A stretch of 64,000 nucleotides of DNA. Source: Pelodera strongyloides. Taxonomy: Eukaryota > Nematoda > Chromadorea > Rhabditida > Rhabditidae. This document shows positions 20,801 through 31,982 of the stretch, piece after piece (positions within the stretch are counted from its first letter, which is position 1; each line of letters opens with the position of its first letter). The notes beneath the pieces were generated by a model that was not told where the DNA came from, did no database searches, and saw only the letters and a program-made list of their open reading frames with translations. The stretch is taken from assembly GCA_036852015.1 (NCBI GenBank), contig JAANDG010000180.1, forward strand, positions 180,782 to 244,781, in the 5' to 3' direction. A program made the translations under genes and the position numbers.

Positions 20801-23170
20801 GTTCTACAAACTACCGCGGGATTCTTAGACTAGAAATTCGAGTAGTTTTCTTTGTATCTCTTGAGATTAAGCACCCGCTTCCCAGGCCTTCCTGTTCAAT
20901 GTTTACTTATGAGACGAGTCTTTCTAGTCTTTCATGTCATGAGACTGCTTTGTCTCCAGACACAAGCTACTTCACACCGCAAGCTTAGCACTTGAATATA
21001 AGATTTTCAGTTGTTTTTGAAGTTCACCCCTTTCATCATATTAAAATAAAACGTATTAAAAAAGGTGTGCATCGATGGAAATTCACTAACAATTTTTGTG
21101 AGCCGGACCCATTGCGGCCCCTCAGATTTCGCGCTCATTTGTTTAACTATGTACATTTTCCCTATAAGCCATGCAACACGTATTGTTCCATCATAGCTGA
21201 TGTTAGCTTGGCGGAGTCCATAAGCCAGTGTACTCTATTGCTTTGCAAGAATATTTCCATTTCAGTAACCGTTTCGGTCGAACACCCCGGGACCAGACTC
21301 GTATTCTGATAACTACTGTAACTGTCTCATTTCTGGTTGTGCAAGTTCCGACGGCATTCATTACAACACTATCGTTAACGATAAATCACTTCCAGAATAA
21401 TCAAGCACGTGAGTTGTTATGGCTATTGTTATTTAATAATATTAAGATAAAATTAAAATAAGTAGGTCACAATATAAGATGTCATCTTGTCATCCCCGTT
21501 CAACTTATGAATTGTGAACACTAACTTTATGCTATTATGCAGCTATATATGATGTGAATCCGCGGTTGCGCCGCACAAATAAAATGTGCGCGTGCAGGTG
21601 CTATAGTGCGCCGGCCTGTGGGTTTTTTTTTTGAAGGGGAAGCGGTAGATATAGTGTGAGCCATTGGTGCGCCTACTATATGTACGCCTCGCGCGCGCGC
21701 CGCACGCAACGTATGCTCCGATAGCGTTGCATCTTCACAGAAGCCTTGAGCTGTTTTAATTTATTATTTTCATAGTTATTTTTACAAAAATCTGTTTTAG
21801 TAATGCTGCTCGCCGTGGTTACTGGTCATCTCCAACCAATGCTTTCCATCACTACAATTGCAGCCAATTGTGCGGCCCTTCTCACGGCTTATTATGTGAT
21901 TGTAAAGGTGGGAACATTTTAAGTAGCATAATTTTTGGACATATTTATGAAACTCTTATGGATTGAGACCAATTAGAACAGAATCACACCAGTACCAGTT
22001 TATGCAATGTAAATAGTGTGTGTAAACTACATGTCGTAGTAAGTAGAAAATGGTAGGCGGAGGTAAAATGACGGAATTGTTGGACAATGAGTTTGTTTAG
22101 GACATTTTTAGAAATACTAAATATTCGTTATGATTTATTTTCTTAGGACGAGGATGAAGACGTGGGTGGTTCGTCCAGGAACTCCATAAGTGATACTGAA
22201 GGACCGGGAGAACTTTTATTAAAGGGACAACAGCAGAGGCGGAATACTAGGTTGGCAGTTTAATCTACATTACTTTAGTATAAATGCAGGAATCAACCAG
22301 AGGAATGGTTCGTACTCAGTTAGAAGTTAGAACCTTTACAAGCCGTGCTCTATCACAATTTCGTGGGCGTACTTCTTCGTGTCTTTACACATAAATAATA
22401 GTATTCGCATCTCGGCATCTTGCACCAGACTACAAGAATTGTAATTTTACAAGCTTCAATTTTTTTTTTACGGTGTTTGTATCTTTACGCTTTCCTATCT
22501 CTTAGTATGAGCGAAAGGCACCGCAAACTGTAAGTGGTTTGATTTGCGAAATTTGATTCCTAAAGCATGAATCTTTTTGATTTTGCAACATTTTAGCAAC
22601 TTATGATTTTCGTTCAATGTTATCCAAATATTATTGCAAGGCACGTTATACTAGATGACACATTTTATAAAAAAAAAGTTATATTAAAATATATTACGAA
22701 ACAAAGTGAAACCACTGCATGTTTCATTATTTATTTCACTTATATAAATAATCGGCCACAACGCATGCTCTCATGTACTACAATGGTGAGCGAGCCTTCT
22801 GCGGCATTTTAATTTATAGGTTGTTTGCGTCTGGTTTACAACTTTTAGTGCGCTGCGTTTACCGAGCTCGCAATATTTGCCCGATATAAATCTGGCGCAC
22901 GCTTCGCGCGCTTTTGGCAAATTTGATTATATATAGAGTGCACCCCTGCTCGGTAGTTAAGTTTATTTCATTTCAGAGATCCCTGCATTATTTTGTTGCT
23001 AATTTGCATCAACTTTGGCATTGATTTTCTGAGGGCACTAAGTACCGTATATTAATGAACTTCTTTCCAGGACCTATTTGAGTGTGAGCCATTCGTTCGA
23101 CACAGGATCAATGAGGTCCAGTCTATTCTCAAGAAAAGGATCTGATTTCCCGACCGATGATATTTTATAA
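14849..23170 (+). CDS. Seven-transmembrane peptide receptor, SPR/MIP-receptor-like, 13 exons
   Basis: Exons: 14849-14941, 15324-15440, 15983-16093, 16336-16371, 16780-16889, 17318-17431, 17939-18087, 18377-18483, 18977-19095, 21266-21408, 21801-21907, 22147-22250, 23071-23170 (TAA). Every junction is GT-AG and keeps phase, giving 469 residues. The N-terminus is extracellular with an NIS glycosylation site (N16) and a Cys-rich piece (AAKCCCGTG). TM1 begins [12 protein letters not shown] (residue 71), TM2 ends [12 protein letters not shown]3 holds [16 protein letters not shown]4 ends VRFFEH, then TM5, TM6 ([11 protein letters not shown]) and TM7 ([10 protein letters not shown]). Cysteines before TM3 and in loop 2 (VISC) can form the usual disulfide. 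The EVVP and RFFE blocks resemble insect sex-peptide/myoinhibitory-peptide receptors, so a plasma-membrane neuropeptide receptor is inferred. DRY reads ARF and NPxxY is absent. The tail is acidic and Ser-rich. Exon 8 has an alternative donor near 18428. Confidence 0.8.
15638..15709 (+). tRNA. tRNA-Gly (anticodon UCC)
   Basis: A 72-nt cloverleaf. Acceptor strands GCGTTCG and CGAACGC pair perfectly, with discriminator A. A box TGGTGTAATGG, B box GGTTCGATTCC. The anticodon loop CTTCCAA gives UCC, for GGA codons. T runs just downstream (15713 on) can end Pol III transcription. It lies in the sense direction inside intron 2 of the SPR-like receptor gene. Confidence 0.95.
16973..17147. mobile_element. 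GGCCGG-type TTAA MITE in receptor intron 5
   Basis: Left end ATTAAAGCGAAATATCGGTC; right end GGCCGGTATTTCGCTGCAAAG. Both are slightly diverged from the consensus. Confidence 0.8.
17447..17626. mobile_element. GGCCGG-type TTAA MITE in receptor intron 6
   Basis: It starts only 15 bp after the exon 6 donor, with TTTAAACCGAAATACCGGCC, and ends GGCCGGTCTTTCGCTTTAA. Confidence 0.85.
19237..19421. mobile_element. GGCCGG-type TTAA MITE in receptor intron 9
   Basis: One of the best preserved copies: TTAAAGTGAAATACCGGCCG at the left and CGGCCGGTATTTCGCTTTAA at the right, with TTTTTGAAACGCAT / ATGCGTTTCAAAAA stems. Confidence 0.9.
19422..21265. other. Long intron 9 of the SPR-like receptor gene, remainder
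   Basis: Apart from the MITE there is no exon with both good splice sites and matching phase, so exons 9 and 10 are joined directly. No RNA gene or repeat stands out. Confidence 0.5.
21545..21720. repeat. GCGC-rich island in receptor intron 10
   Basis: Contains GTGCGCGTGCAGG, GTGCGCC and a (CG)n run near 21692. Composition differs sharply from the flanking intron. Confidence 0.5.
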
Positions 23171-24693
23171 AGTTAGAGAGAGGTTTGGAGAGAGATTCAG
23201 AGATGCAGAGATAAAGAGAGAGAAATGACTCTTATATGATAGAGAAAGAGATGATAGAGAAATAGAGAGGAGAAGTGGTATTCTACCAATGCGGAGATTC
23301 AAACTACAAACTCACTTTCCCACTTTTCATATTTCACAAAATTACTATTATTTGTTTGCCTATTGTTTGTAATTATAAATGTGCCATTTGTGTGCTTGTC
23401 CAACTACCCGCAACCTTTCCCTTAATTATTTAGGGCATAAAAGTTTTCATCATTTATTGGGTGCTATTTTTCATATATTTTTCTCGCTTTTCGACACACA
23501 TCAAACGCAAAAATTTCCTCCCTTCGTCTGCCGAATTTGCACTAAAATATTTAGACATTTAATATATTTTTATTATATGTTTGCCAAAATTAATTTAATA
23601 AAATTTCACTTGAAACTGGTTTTTTTGTCGTGTTTGACTGGCGATTGTTGCTACACAGGTAATGTTTTTTTCTTTCATGGAACCACCGTTAATTGAATGG
23701 AAGAAAACATAGATAAGATGTAAAAGTTGAATTTTTTTATCGTGAACCGGTCTACTGAACACACAATAGTGGAAACCTATGTGTATATGGTCCCTGCGCG
23801 CCTACGTTTCCCAAAGCTTATTATCTTATTATATAAAAGAGTAACTGTAGCTTAATTTGCATACCGATGTGCGTTACGGAAATGCAAATTTCGTGTTCGG
23901 GTATAAAAAGAGTTTCGCAGCTCAATATCGAAGTATTCATATGAAATAGTTTTCCATTATGTGCATTTCTTATGATACTTGAAGCTTTGTATATAAGAAT
24001 GCCAATGCTAAACCAATCATATTCCTATGTAAGTCGCCTCAGGCGGCGTGCGCCGACTGGTTATGTTATAAATAACATTCAAACATTTAGACTTATAACG
24101 AGGGAAATCTCTCACTGGACTGGCCTCATTGCTGGCACTTATGCGGAATAAATGTATTATAAAGCGGTTCAACACGATAAATGCAGTTCTCAGGCACTCA
24201 AATTTACTAGCTTTATTCTAGGTAAAAGGTTAGATATCCAATAAATAATTTAAACTTTAACAGGTGAATTTTCTCGAACAAAACGAAGATGTTGATAAAT
24301 TTTCCGGAATAAACGTGATGAAATATTACGTGCACTGTCCCAGTACTTCCCATGAAATTGCTTCAATTGTGATCAAATTTCTCAATAATTAATATTTTCA
24401 TAACTATTATTTATTACTTATTGCTTGAAACTATTTTGTATAAAAAATCTATATCTATAATCAACAAAACGCAAAGCACATTTAATTTCTTTTAATTAGA
24501 TAAAAGCACCTGGTGTTTCTTGTACCCACTACCCAAAAGTTCGCGTAAATAAAATTGAGCTTGAATTATAAATTGCATCATTTTAATTCTCAAAAACGCT
24601 CATTCGGCCCATTTTTTATACTCACTTCCTTATTATTAGCATAAATATCTATTACCTTACATAATACAAATAACCTTAAATTCTAATTATACT
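23171..24693. other. 3' flank of the SPR-like gene and intergenic sequence
   Basis: A purine-rich GAGA stretch (about 23175-23275) follows the stop. An AATAAA at 23597-23602 is a candidate poly(A) signal. No further gene is seen. Confidence 0.45.
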
Positions 24694-24884
24694 TTTAAAG
24701 CGAAATACCGACCGGTTTTTGAAACGCATCGACTACAACAGCATTCGTATGCAGCGTATGCAAATGACCATAAATTAGAATAAAAAATCAAACTCAATTC
24801 GAGTAAATTAGCATAAATACGCAAGACCCAGAAGTTCAGTTGTCCACGTTGCGTTTCAAAAACCGGCCGGTCTTTCGCTTTAAT
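24694..24884. mobile_element. GGCCGG-type TTAA MITE upstream of the chemoreceptor gene
   Basis: TTTTAAAGCGAAATACCGACC at the left; GGCCGGTCTTTCGCTTTAAT at the right. It ends about 100 bp before the chemoreceptor start. Confidence 0.85.
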
Positions 24885-24982
24885 AAATCTTTCATTAGGA
24901 TTTCCTCCACTGAAAACAGTTTTTTTTTCGTGTGAACTTCATACAACGATTTTTAATGAATTTCATTTCAGAAATCCATTTG

Positions 24983-27900
24983 ATGCTAAATTTAAATTTA
25001 AATTTGTGGGGCGAAGAGGAGCTGTATAATCCTCCGGAATTTCCTCGTACGATAATTCGGCTTCTTTTCCAACAACAGTTTTTAGTGAACACTTCTCTAC
25101 TTATTTTCACAATTACAATTATGCAAAAACATTCACCCAAACAGATGAGGGTGTTCAAACAACTGCACCTCAAATTTCTGGTAAGTGAAGCTTTTTTTCA
25201 AAGCGGAATGCACGTGGTTTTGAAACCTTGACAACTGAATTCCCATGTATTTTGCGTAATCTGTAACTTTCGGCTCAAACGGCAACAGAAAATTTGCATA
25301 TAGCACACAGGAATACAGTTTAAAAGAATACGTTTCAAAACCATATTCCTACTCCTTTAAGATAATCACATTCACTTATGAACTACTTATGGTTATTATA
25401 TGTCCAATATTCTTTTCTGGAGCATATGGTTTCGGTGTTATTTATATAACAAATATCCCGCTCCCAAATTTTATGCACGATTTGATTTTGGTATGTATAT
25501 TTTCATTTGCTAAAAAATACATACCTCGAATTAAGTATGCGTTTTATTGCTAAGCTGACTCTTCGTTGATCTTCAGCGAAACTTCACCGGATACATCGCG
25601 AAATACCGCATAATTGCCGCGCAAATACCAATGTGCGCGGGGGAGGGGGGCGCCAGAGATGCGCGAAAGCGGTACAATTCCAGTTGTGGGCGCAACTATA
25701 GCGCACCTCCCGTACCCCACCAGCAATAGTACACCGCATTCCCGCCAACACCTCGCACATTTGCGGCGTTCACTGCGTACCCATACGGCCCCTCGCTTAC
25801 CGATACTGAGGTATTTGTTATTTTTAGGTGGCAGCGGTTGTTATAATTTTGAGTATTGTTAGCGTCAAATTAGCCCAAGCAATCCATATTTTGCACTCGA
25901 TTGTCGCTGAAAAATATAAAAAAACCATTTTTTACACATCAATCATTATTTTAATTCCCTGTTATCTCGGAGCCTTAGTAATGGGTGTTGGGTCCTATAT
26001 TGCTGTACTGGAAGTAGACAAATCTACAATTATCAAGGCGGTAAGTAATATTATTACCTCTTTCGATGCAAATAAATCAGATTTTAAGGACAAGCACTGT
26101 TTGGATATCAACATTACATTAATTACTATGTAGTTAGGCAAAGCCTCATTGTAAGATTAAGCTCGTTTTTATCTTTAACCTTCACCCCCAATCACTGTTC
26201 ACTTATGAAACTCGGGTGATGCGCGGCGAACGCCTTGCACAAAAACCCCGCACCGCGCATGCGTCGCGTGACATAAATGCAGAAATCAATGTAGGAAAAG
26301 ATACAAAAATTGCTTCGCCTTGTTCGCGCCGAACAATATCAGTGAATTCGCGCAAAACTGGCAAGAGCGTGGCTGTGAGCTAGGCACACATATTTTCTTT
26401 TGGAAGCACCGTAAATTTCAAGCCGCGCAAATATGAATAATTCATTCAGTACAACGAAGTTCGCCAGTTTCGCGTCTTTGAAAACGATGCCAATTCTGGA
26501 GTGCTAAGACTGATAAAATTTGAAGGATCCTGGAGCTCGTTTTTAGGATTTTACTTGGTCATTTACTTGAATACTACTGGTAGGTCACTTCCCTTTTTTG
26601 TTTTAGCGATTAAACATCAACCATTAAATCTGTTGAAGCCGGTTTTTTTTCTATATTTCCTTTTATCGGAGTGTACCGGGCGGAGCAGTGGACAGCGGAA
26701 ATTATTTTTGATTCAAGCTCTTGATTTAGGAGCATTTTTCATCTTCGTCGCTCTATTGTGTGGTTATTTAATATTCTTCAAGCAGCCACCTGGACTGAGC
26801 GCCAGGACGATTATACTGCGGAAGAGAATGTTTTACATTCTAACTTCTCAGGTTGGAATGGTTTTTCAAAATTGTAAACCAGTCGAAAAGTAAAAGGCGA
26901 ACACGGGTAAATTTTCCCTGTAAATTGTGCTGCAACCGGTGCACAAGGACTGTTTATTTAGTGGGGCAAACATTTCGACAATCGTAATCTGGAACCGAGT
27001 TTTCCCAATTATGTTTCCTTCCTACTTCTGCATACTTGAGAATCCAGTGCAACTTTTTCCGTGTCGTAGGAATAAGGTTGTTCATAGTGCCGCACTTAAT
27101 CAACAATAAACAACCCTCACTGAATTACCGCTTATCTCAGGATTCTTATTTATGTTCAGGTTTATCTTCCACTTCTAGTTGACTACCAATATGAATATGG
27201 TAGATCGGGCATTTTTTCTTGATTCTCCTAAGGCTGTAAAGCGGTACAAATATTTTCTCTACATTACAGTATGTGGCGATGGATTGTTCATTTGCTGGCT
27301 TAATCAACCTTGCTCTACAAATGGTCGGATTAAAATTATTACCCAACATCAGTAAGTAGATAGTTTACAAATATTAGTGGGACTTTGATTAAAGCGAAAT
27401 ACCGGACGGTTTTCGAAACGCATCATGGACAGCTGAATTCTTACGTATTTATGCAAAATGCTCGAATTTAGCTCGAGTTTAGCTCGAATTTAGCGAATTT
27501 AGCGAATTTAGCTCGAATAATAGCGAATTTTAATTCCAATTTATGGTAATTTGCATAACTGCATACGTTGCATAAAAATGCTGCTGTACTCGATGTGTTT
27601 CATAAACCGGCCTAGGACTATCCCCATTTCAAGTGACCTCTATCTTTATGATTCCATCTGATTCTCCATGTCAAATATACGATATTTTTCTAATCTTCAA
27701 TCGCAAAATTCACGCAGTATTCAGCAATTTACCATAGCCAGTCATACCTATCGCAGTTATCTATCGCAGTTGTCACACCCCTGCGCGCTAATTGGGCGCT
27801 ATACTCTATTGGGCGTGGCAATTGCAATATGGACGAATCAGCACGTATGGGCGTGACGAATGCGATAGATAGTTGGGCATGACTGGCCATGCTAAATTGC

Positions 27901-28448
27901 TGAAGAGTATGTGAATTTTTGCACTTGAAAATTGCATCATACTATATTTGACATGGGGAATCTGATGGAATTATCAAAAATGGGGGTCATTTGAAATGGG
28001 CCTGACACTTTGAGCTGAGCAATTTCAAGGAAAATACCAGGCCGTTGAAATTTCCAAACTTTTTTTACTCTGCATTCACTGAAAAAAAAACAGGGATAGC
28101 ACGCACAGGGTGCTCAAATGGGTAGTAAAGCACCCTGGTATCATGGGTAGTATTCGACAACTTCACCCAGAACAAACACATTGTAAAGAGCAGAGAAAAA
28201 AACTGAATATTAGTGAATGCCATGCAAGCCATTCAGTGATAATAATATCTGGTTATCTTTCCTTCGGGCACTCGTGGATGTGTTGCCTTCTGCTTTTATT
28301 TATCACAACCCCATATCGAAGAGCGGTCAAAACACTATTCCTCCGTGTTACCGCAATTATACTTCCAAATTCTACACCAATTGGAGCTCGCGTGGATGTT
28401 GTATCTGTTACGTTAACTAATCGGAATAATTATAATCAACGCTACTAG
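24983..28448 (+). CDS. Nematode serpentine chemoreceptor, Srh/Str superfamily, 6 exons
   Basis: Exons: 24983-25180, 25362-25490, 25828-26040, 26672-26851, 27270-27351, 28237-28448 (TAG). All junctions are GT-AG and in phase; 337 residues, the usual Srh length. TM1 precedes HSPKQMRVFKQLHL, the typical SPK-M-(Y/F)K loop of this superfamily. TM2 is ELLMVIICPIFFSGAYGFG. TM3 and TM4 lie in exon 3, TM5 in exon 4 before ILRKRMFYILTSQ, TM6 in exon 5. TM7 in exon 6 ends in FITTPYRRAV, the family's PYR motif. Such receptors sit in sensory cilia and detect odours or tastes; the ligand cannot be predicted. An alternative in-frame ATG lies at 24956. The exon 2 acceptor coincides with a MITE end. The exon 4 acceptor (TATCGGAG) is the weakest; other junctions are strong. 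Introns hold MITEs and GCGC-rich islands. Confidence 0.8.
25200..25361. mobile_element. Diverged TTAA-type MITE whose right end supplies the exon 2 acceptor
   Basis: Left end CAAAGCGGAATGCACGTGGT plus TTTGAAAC faces GTTTCAAAACCATATTCCTA and CTCCTTTAAG. It is an imperfect inverted repeat of the family plan. The final TTTAAG is the 3' splice site of chemoreceptor exon 2. Confidence 0.65.
25588..25800. repeat. GCGC-rich island in chemoreceptor intron 2
   Basis: Repeated GCGCGG, GGCGC and GCGCAC words in an otherwise AT-rich intron. No convincing coding frame. Confidence 0.5.
26215..26400. repeat. GCGC-rich island in chemoreceptor intron 3
   Basis: Words such as GCGCGGCGAACGCC, GCGCATGCGTCGCG and GTTCGCGCC cluster here. 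Same character as the other islands. Confidence 0.45.
27388..27616. mobile_element. GGCCGG-type TTAA MITE with internal expansion, chemoreceptor intron 5
   Basis: Left end ATTAAAGCGAAATACCGGAC; right end GATGTGTTTCATAAACCGGCC, truncated. The centre repeats GAATTTAGCTCGA and GCGAATTTA several times, so this copy is longer than the others. Confidence 0.8.
27627..28020. mobile_element. Diverged GGCCCATTTCAA-type MITE, chemoreceptor intron 5
   Basis: Inverted blocks CCCATTTCAAGTGACC and GGTCATTTGAAATGGG, plus GATTCTCCATGTCAAATATA and its complement. Related to the intact copy at 31163-31583, but its outer ends are lost. Confidence 0.75.
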
Positions 28449-28599
28449 ATTTCGATTTAGCAACTCTTTCTTTTTCACTTATCATTTCTTTGCATAAATG
28501 GTTGGAATAATTTCTTTTTCTTTTTGCTACCCGCAGGATGTGTTTGAAAAAAACTTAAAACATTATACGAGGTTTATTTATAAGACGCAAAACGAGTTG

Positions 28600-29269
28600 A
28601 ATTTCTTAAAACGCTGTTTTTTGTAGAATAAAACAGCGTGCACACTTTAACCACATATTTGCGCGCATGACCTGTATGACACGCTTTTACATAACGTCGC
28701 GATGGGTTTGCACATTTTGAATTGCGACTAACGAAACATTTGAGCCTCATAGCGACACACACTTTAACCACATATTTGCGCGCATGTCCTGTATGACACG
28801 CTTTTATATAACAGCGATCATTCATGCGTGCGCCGCTACGGGCTTACACCTTTTGACTTGCGAGTAACATAACATTTAAGCCGCGTATCGACATAAATTA
28901 AAGACATATTTTTGCACATAACCTGCGTGACCCACTCTTTTTATAACCAACGATCATACGTACGCCGCTACGGGCTTGCACTTTTTGACTTGCGAGTAAC
29001 ATAACATTTAAGCCGCGTAACGACACAAATTAACCACATATTGCGCATTACTTGCGTGGACCACTCTTTTATGCAATCATCGATCATACGTGCGCCGGTA
29101 CGGGCTTGCTCTTTTTGACTTGCGAGTAACATAACATTTAAGCAGCGTAACGACACAAATTAACCACATATTGTTGCGCATAAACCGCGTGACCCACTCT
29201 TTTTATAAGCAACGATCATACGTGCGCCGCTACGGGCCTGCACTTTTTGACTTGCGAGTAACATAACAT
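28600..29269. repeat. Satellite array, left block, about 120-130-bp monomers
   Basis: About five diverged monomers carrying the words TGCGCCG, GGGCTTGCAC, TGACTTGCGAGTAACA, ACATTTAAGCCGCG and ACCACATATT. They are homologous to the large array at 40060-47060. The array is cut at a TTAA by the nested MITE at 29270-30120 and resumes after it. Confidence 0.9.
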
Positions 29270-30120
29270 TTAAAGTTAGAGGCCCACGAGAAAAAAGTGT
29301 TCCTCAATTTACTTGCACAGAATGTCCGGAATCTCAGAAATATTTCTGTGAAAACCGCATATATTTGCATCGTGAACTCGCAGAGATATTCTATGCTAAA
29401 CAGTTCAGCCAAGCACCGTAGCCAGAAAGGTTAAAGGGACAGGCCCATCAAAGTAAACCTATATTTACGATACGTCCATAGTGACTATCAAGCATTTTTA
29501 TTACAATATATACAAACTAAATTTCACATTTATTTGCCATTGAAAACTTTTTTCCGATGCGCTCTGCTCAAATATATACCGTAGAGCCGCAAATATCCTT
29601 GTCGTCAATGCAAATTTATCGTGAAATTATAATGCGATTAAAATTAGCATATATAGCTTTGAAATCTGCAGTTTTATGGTATACATTTGAGCAGAGCGCA
29701 TTGGAAAAAAGTTGTCTAGGGCGAATAATGGTGAAATTTAGTTTGTATATATTGTAATAAAAATGCTTGATAGTCATTATGAACGTATCGTAAATGTAGG
29801 TTTATTTTGATGGGCCTGTCCCTTTAAAATACCTTTTTATATTTTATATCCATCTATTAGCATTATTTCTCTACGTAATGGTTGTTAAACGAATGAAGAA
29901 CATTACTACCATTATAACAAAGCGTTTCCAGTACTGTAGTGCCATAAAAGAGCAAAAATTGTTTCAGACTATGGTGCCTGGCCGAACTGTTTAGCATAGA
30001 ATACATCTGCGAGTTTTAGATGCAAAGAGATGCGGTTTTCGCAGTAATATTTCTGAAACTCCGGACATTCTCTTCAAGTAAATTGAGGAACACTTTTTTC
30101 TCGTGGGCCTCTCCCTTTAA
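29270..30120. mobile_element. TTAA MITE (AGAGGCCCACGAG type), host of a nested MITE
   Basis: Ends AGTTAGAGGCCCACGAGAAA and TTTCTCGTGGGCCTCTCCCT, each bordered by TTAA. The satellite word ATTTAAGCC is split as ATTTAA / TTAAGCC, so the target-site duplication is TTAA. A second family is inserted at 29431-29827. A single-insert copy is at 45832-46288. Confidence 0.9.
29431..29827. mobile_element. TTAA MITE (ACAGGCCCATCAA type), nested
   Basis: TTAAAGGGACAGGCCCATCA at the left, complement TGATGGGCCTGTCCCTTTAA at the right. The long stems include GCTTGATAGTCA and TTTAGTTTGTATATATTGTA. It sits inside the element at 29270-30120 and is therefore younger than it. Confidence 0.9.
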
Positions 30121-30485
30121 GCCGCGTATCGAAACAAATTAAAGACATATTTTTGCACATAACCTGCGTGACCAACTCTTTTTATAACCAACGATCATAC
30201 TGGCGCCGCTACGGGCTTGCGCTTTTTGCCTTGCGAGTAACATAACATTTAAGCCGCGTATCGACACAAACTAAAGAATTTTTTTTGCATATAACCTGCG
30301 TGACCCACTCTTTTTGTAACCAACGATCATACCGAATCATACGTGCGCCGCTACGGGCTTGCACTTTTTGAGTTTCGAGTAACATAACATTTAAGCCGCG
30401 TATCGACACAAATTAGAGACATATTTTTGCACATAACCTACGTGATCCACTCGTTTATATTACCAACGATCATCCGTGCGCCGCG
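30121..30485. repeat. Satellite array, right part of the left block
   Basis: About three monomers continuing the array after the MITE insertion (GCCGCGTATCGA, GACCCACTCTTTTT and CGCTACGGGCTTGCAC words). Confidence 0.85.
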
Positions 30486-30843
30486 GGCGTTTCGCCATTA
30501 CCTTCGCCTGGCCTTTCGCCAAAAGGGAACGCAGATAGACTTGACGATACGTTTCTTCATATGAAACAACTGGGAAATCGAAACGTTGACTGGCACCTTG
30601 CAATTTGGGTAGTTGTATATAACTACTCAGCGCTTTTACAGGCGCATTTTCACTAAACGAGGATTAATACACAGTATATTGTTTAAGTAAACTAGCTCGT
30701 CGATATGTGTACTGTAAATTTATACTGTAATATGACACTTATAATTTTCAGCATAGAAAAAAGGACAGAAAACAAACAAGACGAAGGTGAACGGAGCTTG
30801 AATGTATTGCACGAACACTCACATGAATTTGTTCAAGATAATT
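30486..30843. other. No gene recognised
   Basis: Starts with a short GC-rich palindromic patch (TTTCGCCATTACC / CCTTTCGCCAAAAGG); otherwise nothing. Confidence 0.4.
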
Positions 30844-31168
30844 AGGGGGTCAGACCCATTTCAGCTCACCCCTATTTTTGATGACTAAATTTTATACTCC
30901 GTCTCAAATATAGTAGGATGGAATTTTTCCCAATATTCGGGCTCAACATTCATGCAGTTACCGGTCATATACCACACCCAGTCATACCCAACAAAATATC
31001 GCAGTTGTTCACGCCCATTCGCTCTGATTGGTCAATAACGCAAATGCCACGCCCAATATAGCGTATTGCCGGCGTGAATATTGCGCTTGAAATTGGAAAA
31101 AATTGCAGCCTACTATAATTGAGACGGAGAATTAGCTAAAGTCATATAAATGAGCCTGACCCTTTAAA
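30844..31168. mobile_element. GGCCCATTTCA-type TTAA MITE, diverged copy
   Basis: Left end GGGGGTCAGACCCATTTCAG; right end ATGAGCCTGACCCTTTAAAG. Inner CCGTCTCAAATATAGTAGG faces CCTACTATAATTGAGACGG. It abuts the next copy and shares the CTTTAAAG junction. Confidence 0.85.
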
Positions 31169-31583
31169 GGGTCAGGCCCATTTCAAATGACCCCTATTTT
31201 TGATGATTCCATCTGATTCTCCATATCAAATATAGTAGGGTACGATATTTTCCTAATTTTCAAGCGCAAAAATCACGCAGTATTCATCAATTTACTATTG
31301 CCAGTCATACCCAACTTTCTATCGCAGTTGTCACGCCCCTTCGCGCTAATTGGGCGATATGCTCTATTGGGCGTGGCAATTGCGATTTTGGCCAATCAGC
31401 GCGAATGGGCGTGCCAACTGCGATAGATAGTTGGGTATGACTGCCCACGATAAATTGCTGAATAGTGTGTGAATTTTGCGCTTGAAAATTAGAAAAATAT
31501 TGCATCCTACTATATTTGACATGGAGAAACAGACGGAATCATCAGAAATAGGGGTCAGTTGAAATGGGCCTGACCCTTTAAGG
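31163..31583. mobile_element. GGCCCATTTCA-type TTAA MITE, best copy
   Basis: TTAAAGGGTCAGGCCCATTT at the left and AAATGGGCCTGACCCTTTAA at the right; the stems run more than 100 bp inward. The centre has the words TCGCAGTTGTCACGCCC and CCAATCAGCGCGAATGGGCG. Confidence 0.9.
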
Positions 31584-31982
31584 GCGTTTATTATATATGA
31601 TACCACAAATAAATCTCAGTCAGATTCACCATCGCAAAGCTTTTTAGGTAAGTTTTTCGTTATCAGGGTCGTTCAACGTTGATGAATATCATTCAAATAT
31701 TTTCTGCACGTAGCATAAAGTGCACTTTCCGTTGCATGCGACTAACACGTTCTCCCAGAGCCTCAACTATGAACTTAATACAGGAACGGAAAGTAAGTAC
31801 AATAAGCACCAAAGCATTTGCATCTAGTGCTAAATGACTAGCGGAATATTTTTAGATTTGTAGTTTCAACATCTTCTCTGAAAGTTATATATTAGGAGAT
31901 ACGGATGAATAATACATAACAAAACTATTTCGCTTTAGGAGCGTACATATTTATTCATGGGCAAGGACACTTTCAGGGTTGC

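Noticed and set aside
27146..27270. Extra chemoreceptor exon beginning GTTTATCTTCCACTT
   Set aside because: A TTCAG acceptor is present, but no phase lets it join both exon 4 and exon 5; direct joining keeps frame.
24983..28448. Organic solute transporter alpha-like membrane protein as an alternative for the 6-exon gene
   Set aside because: Exon 3 alone looked similar, but the SPKQM loop, the overall length and the terminal PYRR motif fit serpentine chemoreceptors better.
31305..31606. Minus-strand frames with FQAQNSHTIQQF-like residues
   Set aside because: They are translations of the GGCCCATTTCA MITE; the same words occur in the copy at 27.7 kb.
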